Positions 6,925 through 15,103 of a DNA stretch of 20,827 nucleotides are shown piece by piece. How positions within the stretch are numbered: position 1 is the first letter of the stretch; the number at the start of each line of letters is the position of its first letter. Origin of the DNA: XN24 sp964413755 (GTDB lineage: Bacteria; Pseudomonadota; Gammaproteobacteria; Steroidobacterales; XN24). The position numbers and the translations under genes were made by a program. The notes beneath the pieces are model-generated. The model was not told the origin of the DNA. It did not search any database and worked only from the letters and a program-made list of their open reading frames with translations. Location of the stretch: positions 1 through 20,827 of the forward strand of contig CAYPTW010000046.1 of assembly GCA_964413755.1 (NCBI GenBank). Reading direction: 5' to 3'.

Positions 6925-9651
6925 ATGGTGGCGGAGACGAATCCCGAGCAGCAAGGTGTCGGGTTGCGCTTCTGGCAGCGCAGCCTGCGGCGGCAGTTGC
7001 TCGGGGTGTTCATCGTGGCGATGCTGGTGCTGCTGGTCGGGGGCGCGAGCGCCATCGTCGCGCTGGTGAGCAAAGCGGAACGGGATGCCTGGGAAGGGCG
7101 GCAGCACGAAGCGACCCAGCGCGTATCCGCCGTAGTCGACGGCTTCCTCGAGCGGCAATACCACCTGCTCCGAGTGCTGGCTGCCATCGGGCACGGTGCT
7201 GCGGACGGCACCGCCAGAGACCTTGATGATTTCCTGCTTGATCAGCCGGCCTTGCACGAAGTCATCTACCTCAGCGAGTCCGGCCGCGTGCTCGCGCATG
7301 CACCGGCCGGGGAAGGCGGGCTGGCGCGGCTGTTCACGATTCCCCAGTCCAACTGGTTTCTCGCCGCCCGGCGGGGCGAGCGCTACGTCAGCGACGTCCA
7401 GGTCTCGGCCTCAGACGAACCGTACCTGATCGTCGCCCTGCCGGCTGCTGACGGGACGGTGGTCGCTGGGCGGGTCCGGATGGATGTCCTGAACGATGTC
7501 ATTGCCGGTGTCCAGCTCGGGGACTCCGGGATCGGTTACCTGGTCAACCAGGGCGGGCGGGTGATCGCGCACTCGGACCCGCTCCTCGTGCAGCGGCAGG
7601 TGCACCTGGAAGACGCCGTGCACGAGCGCGTGCGGTCGATCTCCGGGCCGTGGGCCGGGCCGTACCGGAATACCCAGGGCGCCCGGGTCCTGGGCAGCAT
7701 GATGCCCGTGCCGGGAACGCCCTGGCTGGCGGTTACCGAAGTCCCGCTGCGCGAGGTCTTTGCCGGCAGCCGTGGCGCCTTCATCACCATGATGGCGGCC
7801 AGCCTGTTCTTCGGGCTCCTGGTGCTCGGGGTGGCTTCGCAGTTGCTGGAGCGACATTTCATCCGACCCATCAAGCGCCTCGAGGAAGGTGCGCGGAGGA
7901 TCGGGGACGGCGACCTGGAGCACCGCATTTCCATGCGTGACGCCGGTGAAATCAGCCGGGTCGGGGAGGCCTTCAACGAGATGGCCGAGCGCCTGCGCTT
8001 GCGCGAGCAGGAAATCGTCGACAAGACGGCGGCCCTGCAGAAGGCGAAAGACGCTGCCGAGACCGCCGACCGCGCGAAGTCGGAGTTTCTCGCGCGCATG
8101 AGCCACGAAATCCGTACACCGATGAACGGCGTGCTGGGCATGACCGAGTTGCTCCTCGATTCCGACCTCGACGCCACGCGTAGGCACCAGCTCGAGTCGG
8201 TACTGCACTCGGGCCGACACCTGCTTGACCTGATTAACGACATCCTCGATTTTTCCCGCGGCGAATCAGGTCACGTCGAACTTGACCTGGCGCAGATCGA
8301 CCTGGCCGGGCTTCTCGGCGAGACGGTGGATATGTTCAGGCCGCATGCGGCTGCAAAAGGCCTGCAGGTCATATTCGAGCCACCGCGGCTGGATGCCCCG
8401 CTCATGGTTCATGGTGACCCGTTCCGCCTGAGGCAGCTGCTGATGAACCTCCTCAGCAATGCCTTGAAGTTCACCCCGGCGGGGTGCGTCCGGGTCGAGT
8501 GCCTCGCGACTGCGCGGGCGGGAGATCAGTGGTCCGTGCGCATTAATGTGCATGACACCGGTATCGGGATTCGCCCGGAGGCGTGCGAGCACATATTCGA
8601 GCCCTTCCGCCAGGCGGACGGTTCGACTACGCGCAAGTTCGGCGGTACCGGCCTCGGTCTGGCTATCTGCCGCCAGCTCGTCGGCCTCATGAACGGCCGG
8701 ATAGGGGTCGAAAGCACTCTCCACGAGGGTTCGACCTTCTGGGTGGAGCTGGCCTTCGATGCCGCCCGTTTGCCACTGGCGGACGACCCGGCCGTGGCCG
8801 GTCATGGCGTGAGCCCGGACACTCCTGCGGCGACGGGCATCGGGGATCGGGCGGGAGGGCCCTGGCGGGTTCTGCTCGCCGAGGACAACCCGGTCAACGA
8901 GGCGCTGGCCTGCGCGATGCTGGAACGCATGGGCGTGCTGGTGACGGTCGCGCGCAACGGCAAGGAAGTCCTGGAAAAGACTTCTGCGACGGATTTCGAC
9001 CTGGTCCTCATGGACCTGCAAATGCCGGTGTTGGACGGGTTCCAGGCGACAGCCGCGTTGCGCGCCGGAATGGCGGCGACGGAGCGCCAGGTCCCCATCG
9101 TAGCCCTGACCGCGAATGCCCTCGAAGGAGATCGCACGCGTTGCCTGGCGGCTGGAATGAACGACTATCTCGCCAAGCCCTACACCCGGGTGCAGCTGGA
9201 GACCGTCGTGCGCCGCTGGCTGGGGACGAGCAGGCCCATGGAGGAGGCTGCGCACGCTGCGGATGCCACCGAAGCCCAGGACGTCTCGGCGCCGCCCCCC
9301 GTCGTCGACCCAGCCGTCCTGGAAGGCTACCAGGAGCTTGATCCACATGGGGCGGGAGCTCTCGCCGAGCGGCTGGTCAAAGCCTACCTCGAGACTGCCG
9401 GGGCGGTATTGGAGCGCATGCGCCAGGCCGTATCGAGGACGGACCTGGGCGCGCTGCGGGAAGGCGCGCACACGCTCAAGTCGAGCGCCGCGAACGTTGG
9501 CGCCATGCGCCTGGCAAAGCTTGCGGCACGGCTGGAACAAGCCGCCCGTGAGGGCCATACGCCCCGCGCCTGCGAGCTCTTCCCGACGCTCGCGCAAGAG
9601 CACGATCTTGCTTGCGATGCGTTGCTCAACCTGTTGCCGGAGGCCGCATGA
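6925..9651 (+). CDS. Hybrid sensor histidine kinase (dCACHE-like-HAMP-HisKA-HATPase-REC-Hpt)
   Basis: This is a 908-residue inner-membrane phosphorelay kinase. TM1 is at about 24-49. An extracytoplasmic domain of about 235 residues ends in GYLVNQGGRVIAHSD, typical of CACHE domains. TM2 is at about 285-307, followed by HAMP (about 308-362) and a coiled linker. HisKA has MSHEIRTPMNG with phospho-His394. HATPase_c has the N-box (MNLLSNALKF, N508/N512), DTGIGI and GTGLGLA. The receiver has LVLMDLQMP with Asp697, AEDN and the Lys of AKPY. The Hpt domain has EGAHTLKSS with His849. All phosphorelay residues are present, so a His-Asp-His relay as in BarA or ArcB is expected, handing phosphate to the REC domain encoded next. 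It lies 2 nt after the binding protein, and its stop overlaps the next start (ATGA). Confidence 0.94.
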   Translation: MVAETNPEQQGVGLRFWQRSLRRQLLGVFIVAMLVLLVGGASAIVALVSKAERDAWEGRQHEATQRVSAVVDGFLERQYHLLRVLAAIGHGAADGTARDLDDFLLDQPALHEVIYLSESGRVLAHAPAGEGGLARLFTIPQSNWFLAARRGERYVSDVQVSASDEPYLIVALPAADGTVVAGRVRMDVLNDVIAGVQLGDSGIGYLVNQGGRVIAHSDPLLVQRQVHLEDAVHERVRSISGPWAGPYRNTQGARVLGSMMPVPGTPWLAVTEVPLREVFAGSRGAFITMMAASLFFGLLVLGVASQLLERHFIRPIKRLEEGARRIGDGDLEHRISMRDAGEISRVGEAFNEMAERLRLREQEIVDKTAALQKAKDAAETADRAKSEFLARMSHEIRTPMNGVLGMTELLLDSDLDATRRHQLESVLHSGRHLLDLINDILDFSRGESGHVELDLAQIDLAGLLGETVDMFRPHAAAKGLQVIFEPPRLDAPLMVHGDPFRLRQLLMNLLSNALKFTPAGCVRVECLATARAGDQWSVRINVHDTGIGIRPEACEHIFEPFRQADGSTTRKFGGTGLGLAICRQLVGLMNGRIGVESTLHEGSTFWVELAFDAARLPLADDPAVAGHGVSPDTPAATGIGDRAGGPWRVLLAEDNPVNEALACAMLERMGVLVTVARNGKEVLEKTSATDFDLVLMDLQMPVLDGFQATAALRAGMAATERQVPIVALTANALEGDRTRCLAAGMNDYLAKPYTRVQLETVVRRWLGTSRPMEEAAHAADATEAQDVSAPPPVVDPAVLEGYQELDPHGAGALAERLVKAYLETAGAVLERMRQAVSRTDLGALREGAHTLKSSAANVGAMRLAKLAARLEQAAREGHTPRACELFPTLAQEHDLACDALLNLLPEAA

Positions 9652-12600
9652 CGACCAGGCCAAGGCGTGTCCTCTACGCGGACGATGACGCAACCGCACG
9701 CGTGCTGATGGCGGCAGCGGTGGAGCGCGCCGGCTTCGAGGCTTGCGTGGCGGCCGATGGCGAAGAGGCCTTGCGCATGTTCCGCGAAGAAGGCTACGAC
9801 CTGGTGATGCTGGACGTTGAGATGCCCGGCCTCAGCGGCTTCGAGATCTGTCGCACGCTGCGCGCCGAAGCGGGGGAGGAACTGCCGATCGTCATGGTGA
9901 CCGGGCACGACGACTTCAAGGTCGTAGAGCAGGCCTTCGACCTGGGCGCCACGGATTTCATCTCCAAGCCGATCAATTGGGGCCTCATCGGCCATCGCTT
10001 GCGTTACCTGCTGCGCGGCCGGCAGCTGCTGGAGGACCTGCAGCAGAACGAATGGCAGCTGACGGAGGCGCAACGGATCGCAAGGATCGGCAGCTGGGAA
10101 CTTGATGCCGGCAGCTCGCGCGTGGAGTGCTCGGCAGCCATGCGCGCGATGTTCGAACTGGGCACCCAGGACGACGGGCTGGACTTGGAGGAACTGCTGC
10201 GGCGCGTACACCCCGACGACGTGGAGCGTGCCCGCCGCGCCTTTGTCGGCGCGGCGCCGGGCGAGAGTACCGGTGGTGCGCACGTATACCGGCTGCAGCT
10301 GCCGGGCGGGCGCAGAAAATACATACGCCAGGAAGCGGAGCCACGCTTGATGCCGGGCAAGGTCGACCCGCGCATTGTCGGCACGGTGCAGGACGTTACG
10401 GAACAGCACATCACGCAGAGCGCCCTGGCGTCCCTGGCGACCACGCTGGGGACACTGTCCGGCACGGCCTTCCACCAGGCGGTGAGCAAACACCTGGTCG
10501 AAGCGCTGGGCCTCGACATCGCCTTCGTGGGCCGCCTCGAGCCCGGTCAGCAAAAGGTGCGGATCATTGCCGGCTTTGACGGTAAGAAGCCTCTCGAGCC
10601 GTTTACCTATGCACTGCCGGGTACTCCCTGTGCGAATGTTTTTGAACGAGGCAACCAGATCCTGCGTGCCAACGTGCAGGGCCTGTTTCCGGAAGACCAT
10701 CTGCTCGTCGAGCTGGGCATCGAGTCCTACATCGGCGTGCCCATATTCGACAAGACAAATGCACCGATAGGGATTCTCGTCGCGCTGGGCAAGCAGCCGC
10801 TGGACCGGCCGGGTCTCGCCGATCGCCTGCTCGGGATTTTCGGCGGGCCCGTCGGCGCCGAGATGATGCGTGCGGAGGCGGAATCTGCGGCGCTCAGGTT
10901 GTCCGATTATCGCCAGATGATCCTCGAGCTCTCGACCGGTTTCATACGCATGCGGCCCGACGAAATGGATCTCTCGATAGACCACGCGCTGGCGCGCATG
11001 GCTGAGTTCTTCCACGCGGACCGCGCCTATATTTTCAGCTATGACTTCGCGAGCGGCACGACGTGCAACACGCATGAGTGGTGCGGGCCCGGCATCTCAT
11101 CGCAAATTGACAACCTGCAAGGCTTGCCGCTGGAGACGATCTCGGAAATGGTCGCCACGCACCGGCGGGGCGAACCGGTGGTCATCAAGAACGTCGCCGT
11201 ACTGCCTCCCGGCCCTATGCGCGAGATGCTTGCGCCGCAGGACATCAAGAGCCTGATTACTTCGCCGATGCTGTTCGAGGACGACTGCCTGGGGTTTGTC
11301 GGCTTCGATGCAGTGCGAAAGGTCGTCGATTACGGTGCCGACGAGATCGAGCTGCTCGCACTTTTCGCAGGCTTGCTGGTGAATGTCGAGACGCGCAGGC
11401 GGGCCGAGCAGGCCTTGCACGAAAGCGGTCAGCTGCTGGAGCAGGCGCAGTCGGTGGCACGCCTGGGCAGCTGGTTCTACGATCTCGCGGCGGACGAGCT
11501 GCACTGGTCCGCAGAGACGCATCGAATCTTCGATGTTCCGGAGGGTGTCCGCCTCAATTACGAGGGCATCATCGCGCGCGTTCATCCCGAGGACCGCGCC
11601 GAAGTGGAGGCGGCGTGGCAACAGGCACTGGCGGACGGCGAACTGCGCATAGAGCATCGCATCCTGGTGGGCGACGAAGTGCGCTGGGTATACGAGCGGG
11701 CCAAGCTGTCACGCGATCGGGACGGCAATCCTGTCGCAGGTATCGGGACGGTCCAGGACATCACCGAGCGCAAGCAGCATGAGCTGGCAGTCGTGGAGGC
11801 AAGGAACAAGCTGCGCAACACCCTGGAAGCGATTCCGGACCTGTTGTTCGAGATCGAGCTTCCCGGCCGCATTGTCGACTGCCACCTGCCGGAGCGGAAC
11901 GGCCTGGCATTCGGCAACCTGATCGGCGCCAACCTGGACCAGGTCCTGCCTGCAGAGGCGGCGGCGGTTTTCTCCGCGGCGGTGCAGGAAGCCTATGTGA
12001 GCGGCAGCTCTCTCGGGAACATGGTCGAGCTCGAGACCGCAGACGGGCCGCGCTGGTTCGAACTGTCCGCTTCGCGGAAGTCCACGGCTTCGCCCGGCTC
12101 TGCCAGTTTCGTGGTGCTCGCGCGGGACGTCACGTCGCGCCGTGAAGCAGAGCAAAAGGTCTATCGCCTGGCGTACTTCGATCCCTTGACCGGGCTGCCC
12201 AACCGGCTTTCCTTCTCGGAGAGAATCGAGCGGGAGATCTACCGGGCGCGCCGCAATGACGAAAAGCTCGCCATCCTGTTCCTTGATCTGGACGGCTTCA
12301 AGAACATCAACGACACCATGGGCCACGGCACCGGCGACCTCCTGCTGCAATGGGTGTCGGATCGCTTGCGCCTCAGCGTGCGGCCCGCCGACGTCGTGGC
12401 CCGGGTCGACGCGAGTGAGGAAGAGATCGAACTCGCGCGGCTCGGCGGGGATGAGTTCACCGTGCTCGTGCCCCACCTGCGGAATGCGGAAGACGTGCTG
12501 GGCGTGGCGCATCGCATTCACGAGGAGATGCGCCGGCCCTTCCGCCTCGAAGGCAAAGACGTGGTGCTTACCACGAGTATCGGTATCTCCGTGTTCCCGG

Positions 12601-13568
12601 ATGACGGCCAGGATGGTGCGACCCTGCTGAAGCATGCCGATACGGCCATGTACCATGCCAAGGACCAGGGCCGCGACAACTGCCAGTTCTATAGCGCTTC
12701 GCTGACGCAGCAGGCCCTCCGCCGCCTGGACCTCGAGAACAACCTGCGTCGTGCTCTGCAGCGGGACGAGTTTTTCCTCTTGTACCAGCCGCAGTTCGAC
12801 CTCGAGACAGGGCGTGTCGAATCCGTCGAGGCGCTGATCCGCTGGCAACACCCGGAGCAAGGCCTGGTATCGCCGCTGGATTTCATCCCCGCGGCCGAGG
12901 AGAACGGCCTCATCGTGCCGATTGGTGAGTGGGTCATGCGTACCGCCTGCGCGGACGCTAAACGATGGGAGCAGGAAGGCCACTCGCTGCGCCTCGCCGT
13001 GAATCTTTCTGCGCGCCAGTTCCGCGATCCGGACCTGGCTGAGCGCATCGGACTCATCCTTGCATCTTCAGGGCTCTCGGCGGATCGCATGGAGCTTGAA
13101 GTGACCGAGGGCTCCCTCATGGAAGACACCGAGGCCACGCTCGCGACCCTGAACCGGCTCACGGAAATGGGGTTGCGGCTGTCGCTCGACGATTTCGGCA
13201 CCGGCTATTCGTCGCTGAGTTACCTCAAGCGACTGCCGCTGAACAACGTCAAGGTGGACCGCAGTTTCGTGCGCGGCCTGCCGCTCGATCACGACAACCT
13301 CGCCATCGTGCGCGCGATCGTGTCGCTGGCGCGCAATCTCGGTTTCACGGTCACTGCGGAGGGTGTCGAAACGCTCGAGCAGGCACATTGCCTGCGCGAC
13401 CTCGCCTGCGACACCCTGCAGGGGTACTACATCGGCCGCCCGGTAGGAGCGGAGGAAATCTGCGCGGTGATCAGCCGCTGCGCGTTGGAAATGGACGCTA
13501 TTCCGGTCGAGGCCCGCAGACCGTCGGGGCAGCCGCGCCGCGGCAACACCTCCCTGGAGATAATCTAG
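9648..13568 (+). CDS. Response regulator with REC-PAS-GAF-GAF-PAS-PAS-GGDEF-EAL (c-di-GMP)
   Basis: This is a 1306-residue cytoplasmic protein that should make and/or degrade cyclic di-GMP. The start ATG 9648 (ATGA overlap with the kinase, GGAGG 4 nt before) is preferred to one 36 nt upstream because the REC domain begins there. Domains: REC about 5-122 (acidic D12-D14, phospho-Asp56 in LVMLDVEMP, Lys107); PAS about 140-257, ending GTVQDVTEQ; GAF about 260-410; GAF about 425-582; PAS about 597-710, ending GTVQDITERK; PAS about 718-833; GGDEF about 838-1015 with intact GGDEF at 933-937; EAL about 1025-1275. EAL residues present include E1061 in EALIRW, N1119, E1151, D1181-D1182, K1202 and Q1258. 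A roughly 12-residue acidic insert precedes GGDEF, and no RxxD inhibitory site stands in the usual place. Both activities look possible; which dominates cannot be told. Confidence 0.94.
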   Translation: MTTRPRRVLYADDDATARVLMAAAVERAGFEACVAADGEEALRMFREEGYDLVMLDVEMPGLSGFEICRTLRAEAGEELPIVMVTGHDDFKVVEQAFDLGATDFISKPINWGLIGHRLRYLLRGRQLLEDLQQNEWQLTEAQRIARIGSWELDAGSSRVECSAAMRAMFELGTQDDGLDLEELLRRVHPDDVERARRAFVGAAPGESTGGAHVYRLQLPGGRRKYIRQEAEPRLMPGKVDPRIVGTVQDVTEQHITQSALASLATTLGTLSGTAFHQAVSKHLVEALGLDIAFVGRLEPGQQKVRIIAGFDGKKPLEPFTYALPGTPCANVFERGNQILRANVQGLFPEDHLLVELGIESYIGVPIFDKTNAPIGILVALGKQPLDRPGLADRLLGIFGGPVGAEMMRAEAESAALRLSDYRQMILELSTGFIRMRPDEMDLSIDHALARMAEFFHADRAYIFSYDFASGTTCNTHEWCGPGISSQIDNLQGLPLETISEMVATHRRGEPVVIKNVAVLPPGPMREMLAPQDIKSLITSPMLFEDDCLGFVGFDAVRKVVDYGADEIELLALFAGLLVNVETRRRAEQALHESGQLLEQAQSVARLGSWFYDLAADELHWSAETHRIFDVPEGVRLNYEGIIARVHPEDRAEVEAAWQQALADGELRIEHRILVGDEVRWVYERAKLSRDRDGNPVAGIGTVQDITERKQHELAVVEARNKLRNTLEAIPDLLFEIELPGRIVDCHLPERNGLAFGNLIGANLDQVLPAEAAAVFSAAVQEAYVSGSSLGNMVELETADGPRWFELSASRKSTASPGSASFVVLARDVTSRREAEQKVYRLAYFDPLTGLPNRLSFSERIEREIYRARRNDEKLAILFLDLDGFKNINDTMGHGTGDLLLQWVSDRLRLSVRPADVVARVDASEEEIELARLGGDEFTVLVPHLRNAEDVLGVAHRIHEEMRRPFRLEGKDVVLTTSIGISVFPDDGQDGATLLKHADTAMYHAKDQGRDNCQFYSASLTQQALRRLDLENNLRRALQRDEFFLLYQPQFDLETGRVESVEALIRWQHPEQGLVSPLDFIPAAEENGLIVPIGEWVMRTACADAKRWEQEGHSLRLAVNLSARQFRDPDLAERIGLILASSGLSADRMELEVTEGSLMEDTEATLATLNRLTEMGLRLSLDDFGTGYSSLSYLKRLPLNNVKVDRSFVRGLPLDHDNLAIVRAIVSLARNLGFTVTAEGVETLEQAHCLRDLACDTLQGYYIGRPVGAEEICAVISRCALEMDAIPVEARRPSGQPRRGNTSLEII

Positions 13569-13593
13569 CCCGCCCGGCCCCGGGTTTTCTTTT
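13568..13593 (+). terminator. Weak Rho-independent terminator after the signalling cassette
   Basis: GCCCG (13568-13572) pairs with CGGGT (13581-13585) around an 8-nt C-rich loop, followed immediately by TTTTCTTTT. The stem is short, but the T-run is clear in this GC-rich DNA and lies right at the stop codon of the GGDEF-EAL gene. It probably ends the three-gene operon. Confidence 0.5.
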
Positions 13594-13645
13594 GCCGCCG
13601 CTTAGCCGATGATCGTGCCCCCCACGCATCCGGACCGCATAGGCT

Positions 13646-14602
13646 ATGCAGGATCTAGTACTCGTACTGCTGGGCATCGGGCTGCTCACCGCCGGTGGCG
13701 AAGCGCTGATCCGGGGCGCCCTGGCGATCGCCGGCCGCATGGGAATTTCGCCGCTGCTCAGCGGCCTGCTGATTGTCGGCTTCGGCACTTCTACGCCTGA
13801 GCTGGTGGTATCCCTGGATGCAGCGCTGAGCGAACGGCCCGACATCGCCGTCGGCAATGTCGTAGGCAGCAACATCAGCAATATCCTCCTGATCCTGGGT
13901 CTCTGCGCTGCCATCACGCCGCTCGCGGTCAAGCCGATGGCGCTGCGGCGCGACGCGATGGTCATGTTGTCGGCGACCCTGCTGTTCCTGGTCCTCGCGG
14001 CCGGCGGGTTGTTCGGACGGGTTGAAGGCGCAGTGTTCTTCTCGTGTTTGCTCGGTTACCTGGCCTGGGCCTATCGGAGCGAGGTGATCCACGATGCGCC
14101 GGGCGGAGAGGTTCACCTGGCCGAATCCCAGGAAGTCACTGCCTTGCCGCGCTCCACCTGGTGGATGGCCGTGGCCACGATCGGCGGCCTCGCACTGCTG
14201 ATTGCGGGTTCGCGTGTATTGATCACCGGCGCCGTGAACATGGCCGAGCATCTCGGTGTCTCGGAGGCGGTGATCGGTCTGACGCTGGTGGCGGTTGGAA
14301 CCTCCCTGCCGGAGCTCACGGTCGGCGTGATGGCGGCATTGCGGCGTCATGCAGACGTGGCCGTCGGCAACATTCTCGGCAGCAATATATTCAACCTCTT
14401 GGGAATTCTTGGCGTGTCGGCACTGGTGCACCCGATCCAGGTAAACCCCCGGATCATTGCCTTCGACCAGTGGGTGATGCTCGCATCGGCAGTGCTACTG
14501 ATGATTTTCCTGCACACGGGGCGTCGCCTGAGCCGGGTTGAAGGCGGGGTCTTACTGGCAGGCTATGCGGGCTACACCGGCTGGAGCCTGTTACTGGGTT
14601 GA
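13646..14602 (+). CDS. CaCA-family Na+/Ca2+-type exchanger (YrbG-like)
   Basis: This is a 318-residue inner-membrane cation antiporter of the calcium/cation antiporter superfamily. Both signature alpha repeats are present. Repeat 1 (about 45-85) has GFGTSTPELVVS with Glu52 and GNVVGSNISNILLILG. Repeat 2 (about 216-256) has AVGTSLPELTVG with Glu223 and GNILGSNIFNLLGILG. These acidic and Ser/Asn-rich segments line the ion path in the family. About ten hydrophobic segments surround a loop near 145-170. Length matches bacterial YrbG and archaeal NCX_Mj. Substrate ions (Ca2+, Na+, H+ or K+) are not decidable from sequence. The ribosome-binding site is weak. It is separated from the signalling operon by a terminator, and its 3' end overlaps the convergent gene by 12 nt. 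Confidence 0.9.
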   Translation: MQDLVLVLLGIGLLTAGGEALIRGALAIAGRMGISPLLSGLLIVGFGTSTPELVVSLDAALSERPDIAVGNVVGSNISNILLILGLCAAITPLAVKPMALRRDAMVMLSATLLFLVLAAGGLFGRVEGAVFFSCLLGYLAWAYRSEVIHDAPGGEVHLAESQEVTALPRSTWWMAVATIGGLALLIAGSRVLITGAVNMAEHLGVSEAVIGLTLVAVGTSLPELTVGVMAALRRHADVAVGNILGSNIFNLLGILGVSALVHPIQVNPRIIAFDQWVMLASAVLLMIFLHTGRRLSRVEGGVLLAGYAGYTGWSLLLG

Positions 14603-14995
14603 GTCGTGCTCGTCCGGGCCGGGTTCCGGGTTGCCTTCGGAGCGCCTCTTCAGGTGCTCTGCCAGCGCATGTGCTCGCGCACGCGCCTGTTCGCGCAGCG
14701 CCGGGTCGCGCAACCGTTCCTCGAGTTCATTGAACAGCACGTCGATGCCGGTGGCGTCGGTTCCGGGAGCCTCAGGGCCCGCGGCTCCAAACAGGTTGAT
14801 CCATTCCTCGGTGCGGCGGCCGAAGCGCACGACCGAGTAAAAGCGCTTGCCGCCATCGTCGCCCGGGACCAGCAGGTCCACCAGTGCCGCCAGGACCGAA
14901 ACGGGGCTGATCAATAGGTCGCGCAACCCGTCCACCACGAGCTTCATCTGGAAGACGACCACGTCGCGAAATACCGGAAATCTTCTCATCACCAT
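14591..14995 (-). CDS. Small protein of unknown function (134 aa)
   Basis: I do not recognise a named family. The 134-residue product has an amphipathic, hydrophobic-rich N-terminal half with DGLRDLLISPVSVLAALVDLL (residues 22-42), which could be membrane-associated. A central motif RFYSVVRFGRRTEEWINLFG (51-70) looks conserved in character. The C-terminus is acidic and helical (about 86-118, LEERLRDPALREQARARAHA) and could form a coiled coil, then ends in a Pro/Glu/Asp-rich tail. The start ATG at 14995 has a good GGGAGAG site upstream on the minus strand. It converges on the exchanger gene with a 12-nt overlap and diverges from the DUF294 gene across 108 nt. Coding status rests on the site, the balanced domain-like composition and lack of a competing ORF. 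Confidence 0.7.
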   Translation of the reverse strand: MVMRRFPVFRDVVVFQMKLVVDGLRDLLISPVSVLAALVDLLVPGDDGGKRFYSVVRFGRRTEEWINLFGAAGPEAPGTDATGIDVLFNELEERLRDPALREQARARAHALAEHLKRRSEGNPEPGPDEHDSTQ

Positions 14996-15103
14996 GGCGC
15001 TCTCCCGTGGTCATCCTGGCGCGTCCGAAGGTAGCCCGACTTTACAGCCTGTGCGCAGAACACCAAACTGAGCAAGCACAGGACGCTGCATTTGAAGAGA
15101 TGA
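14996..15103. other. Divergent intergenic region
   Basis: This 108-nt spacer lies between the minus-strand 134-residue gene and the plus-strand DUF294 gene and must hold both start regions. It contains the GGGAGAG ribosome-binding site of the first and GAAGAGATGA before the second. TTTACA at 15040-15045 could be a -35 for the plus-strand gene, but no convincing -10 follows at 16-18 nt. Nothing further can be supported. Confidence 0.3.

Noticed and set aside
9384..11075. 563-codon antisense frame across the kinase/regulator junction
   Set aside because: It covers parts of two well-supported genes on the other strand and has no domain signature; expected in high-GC DNA.
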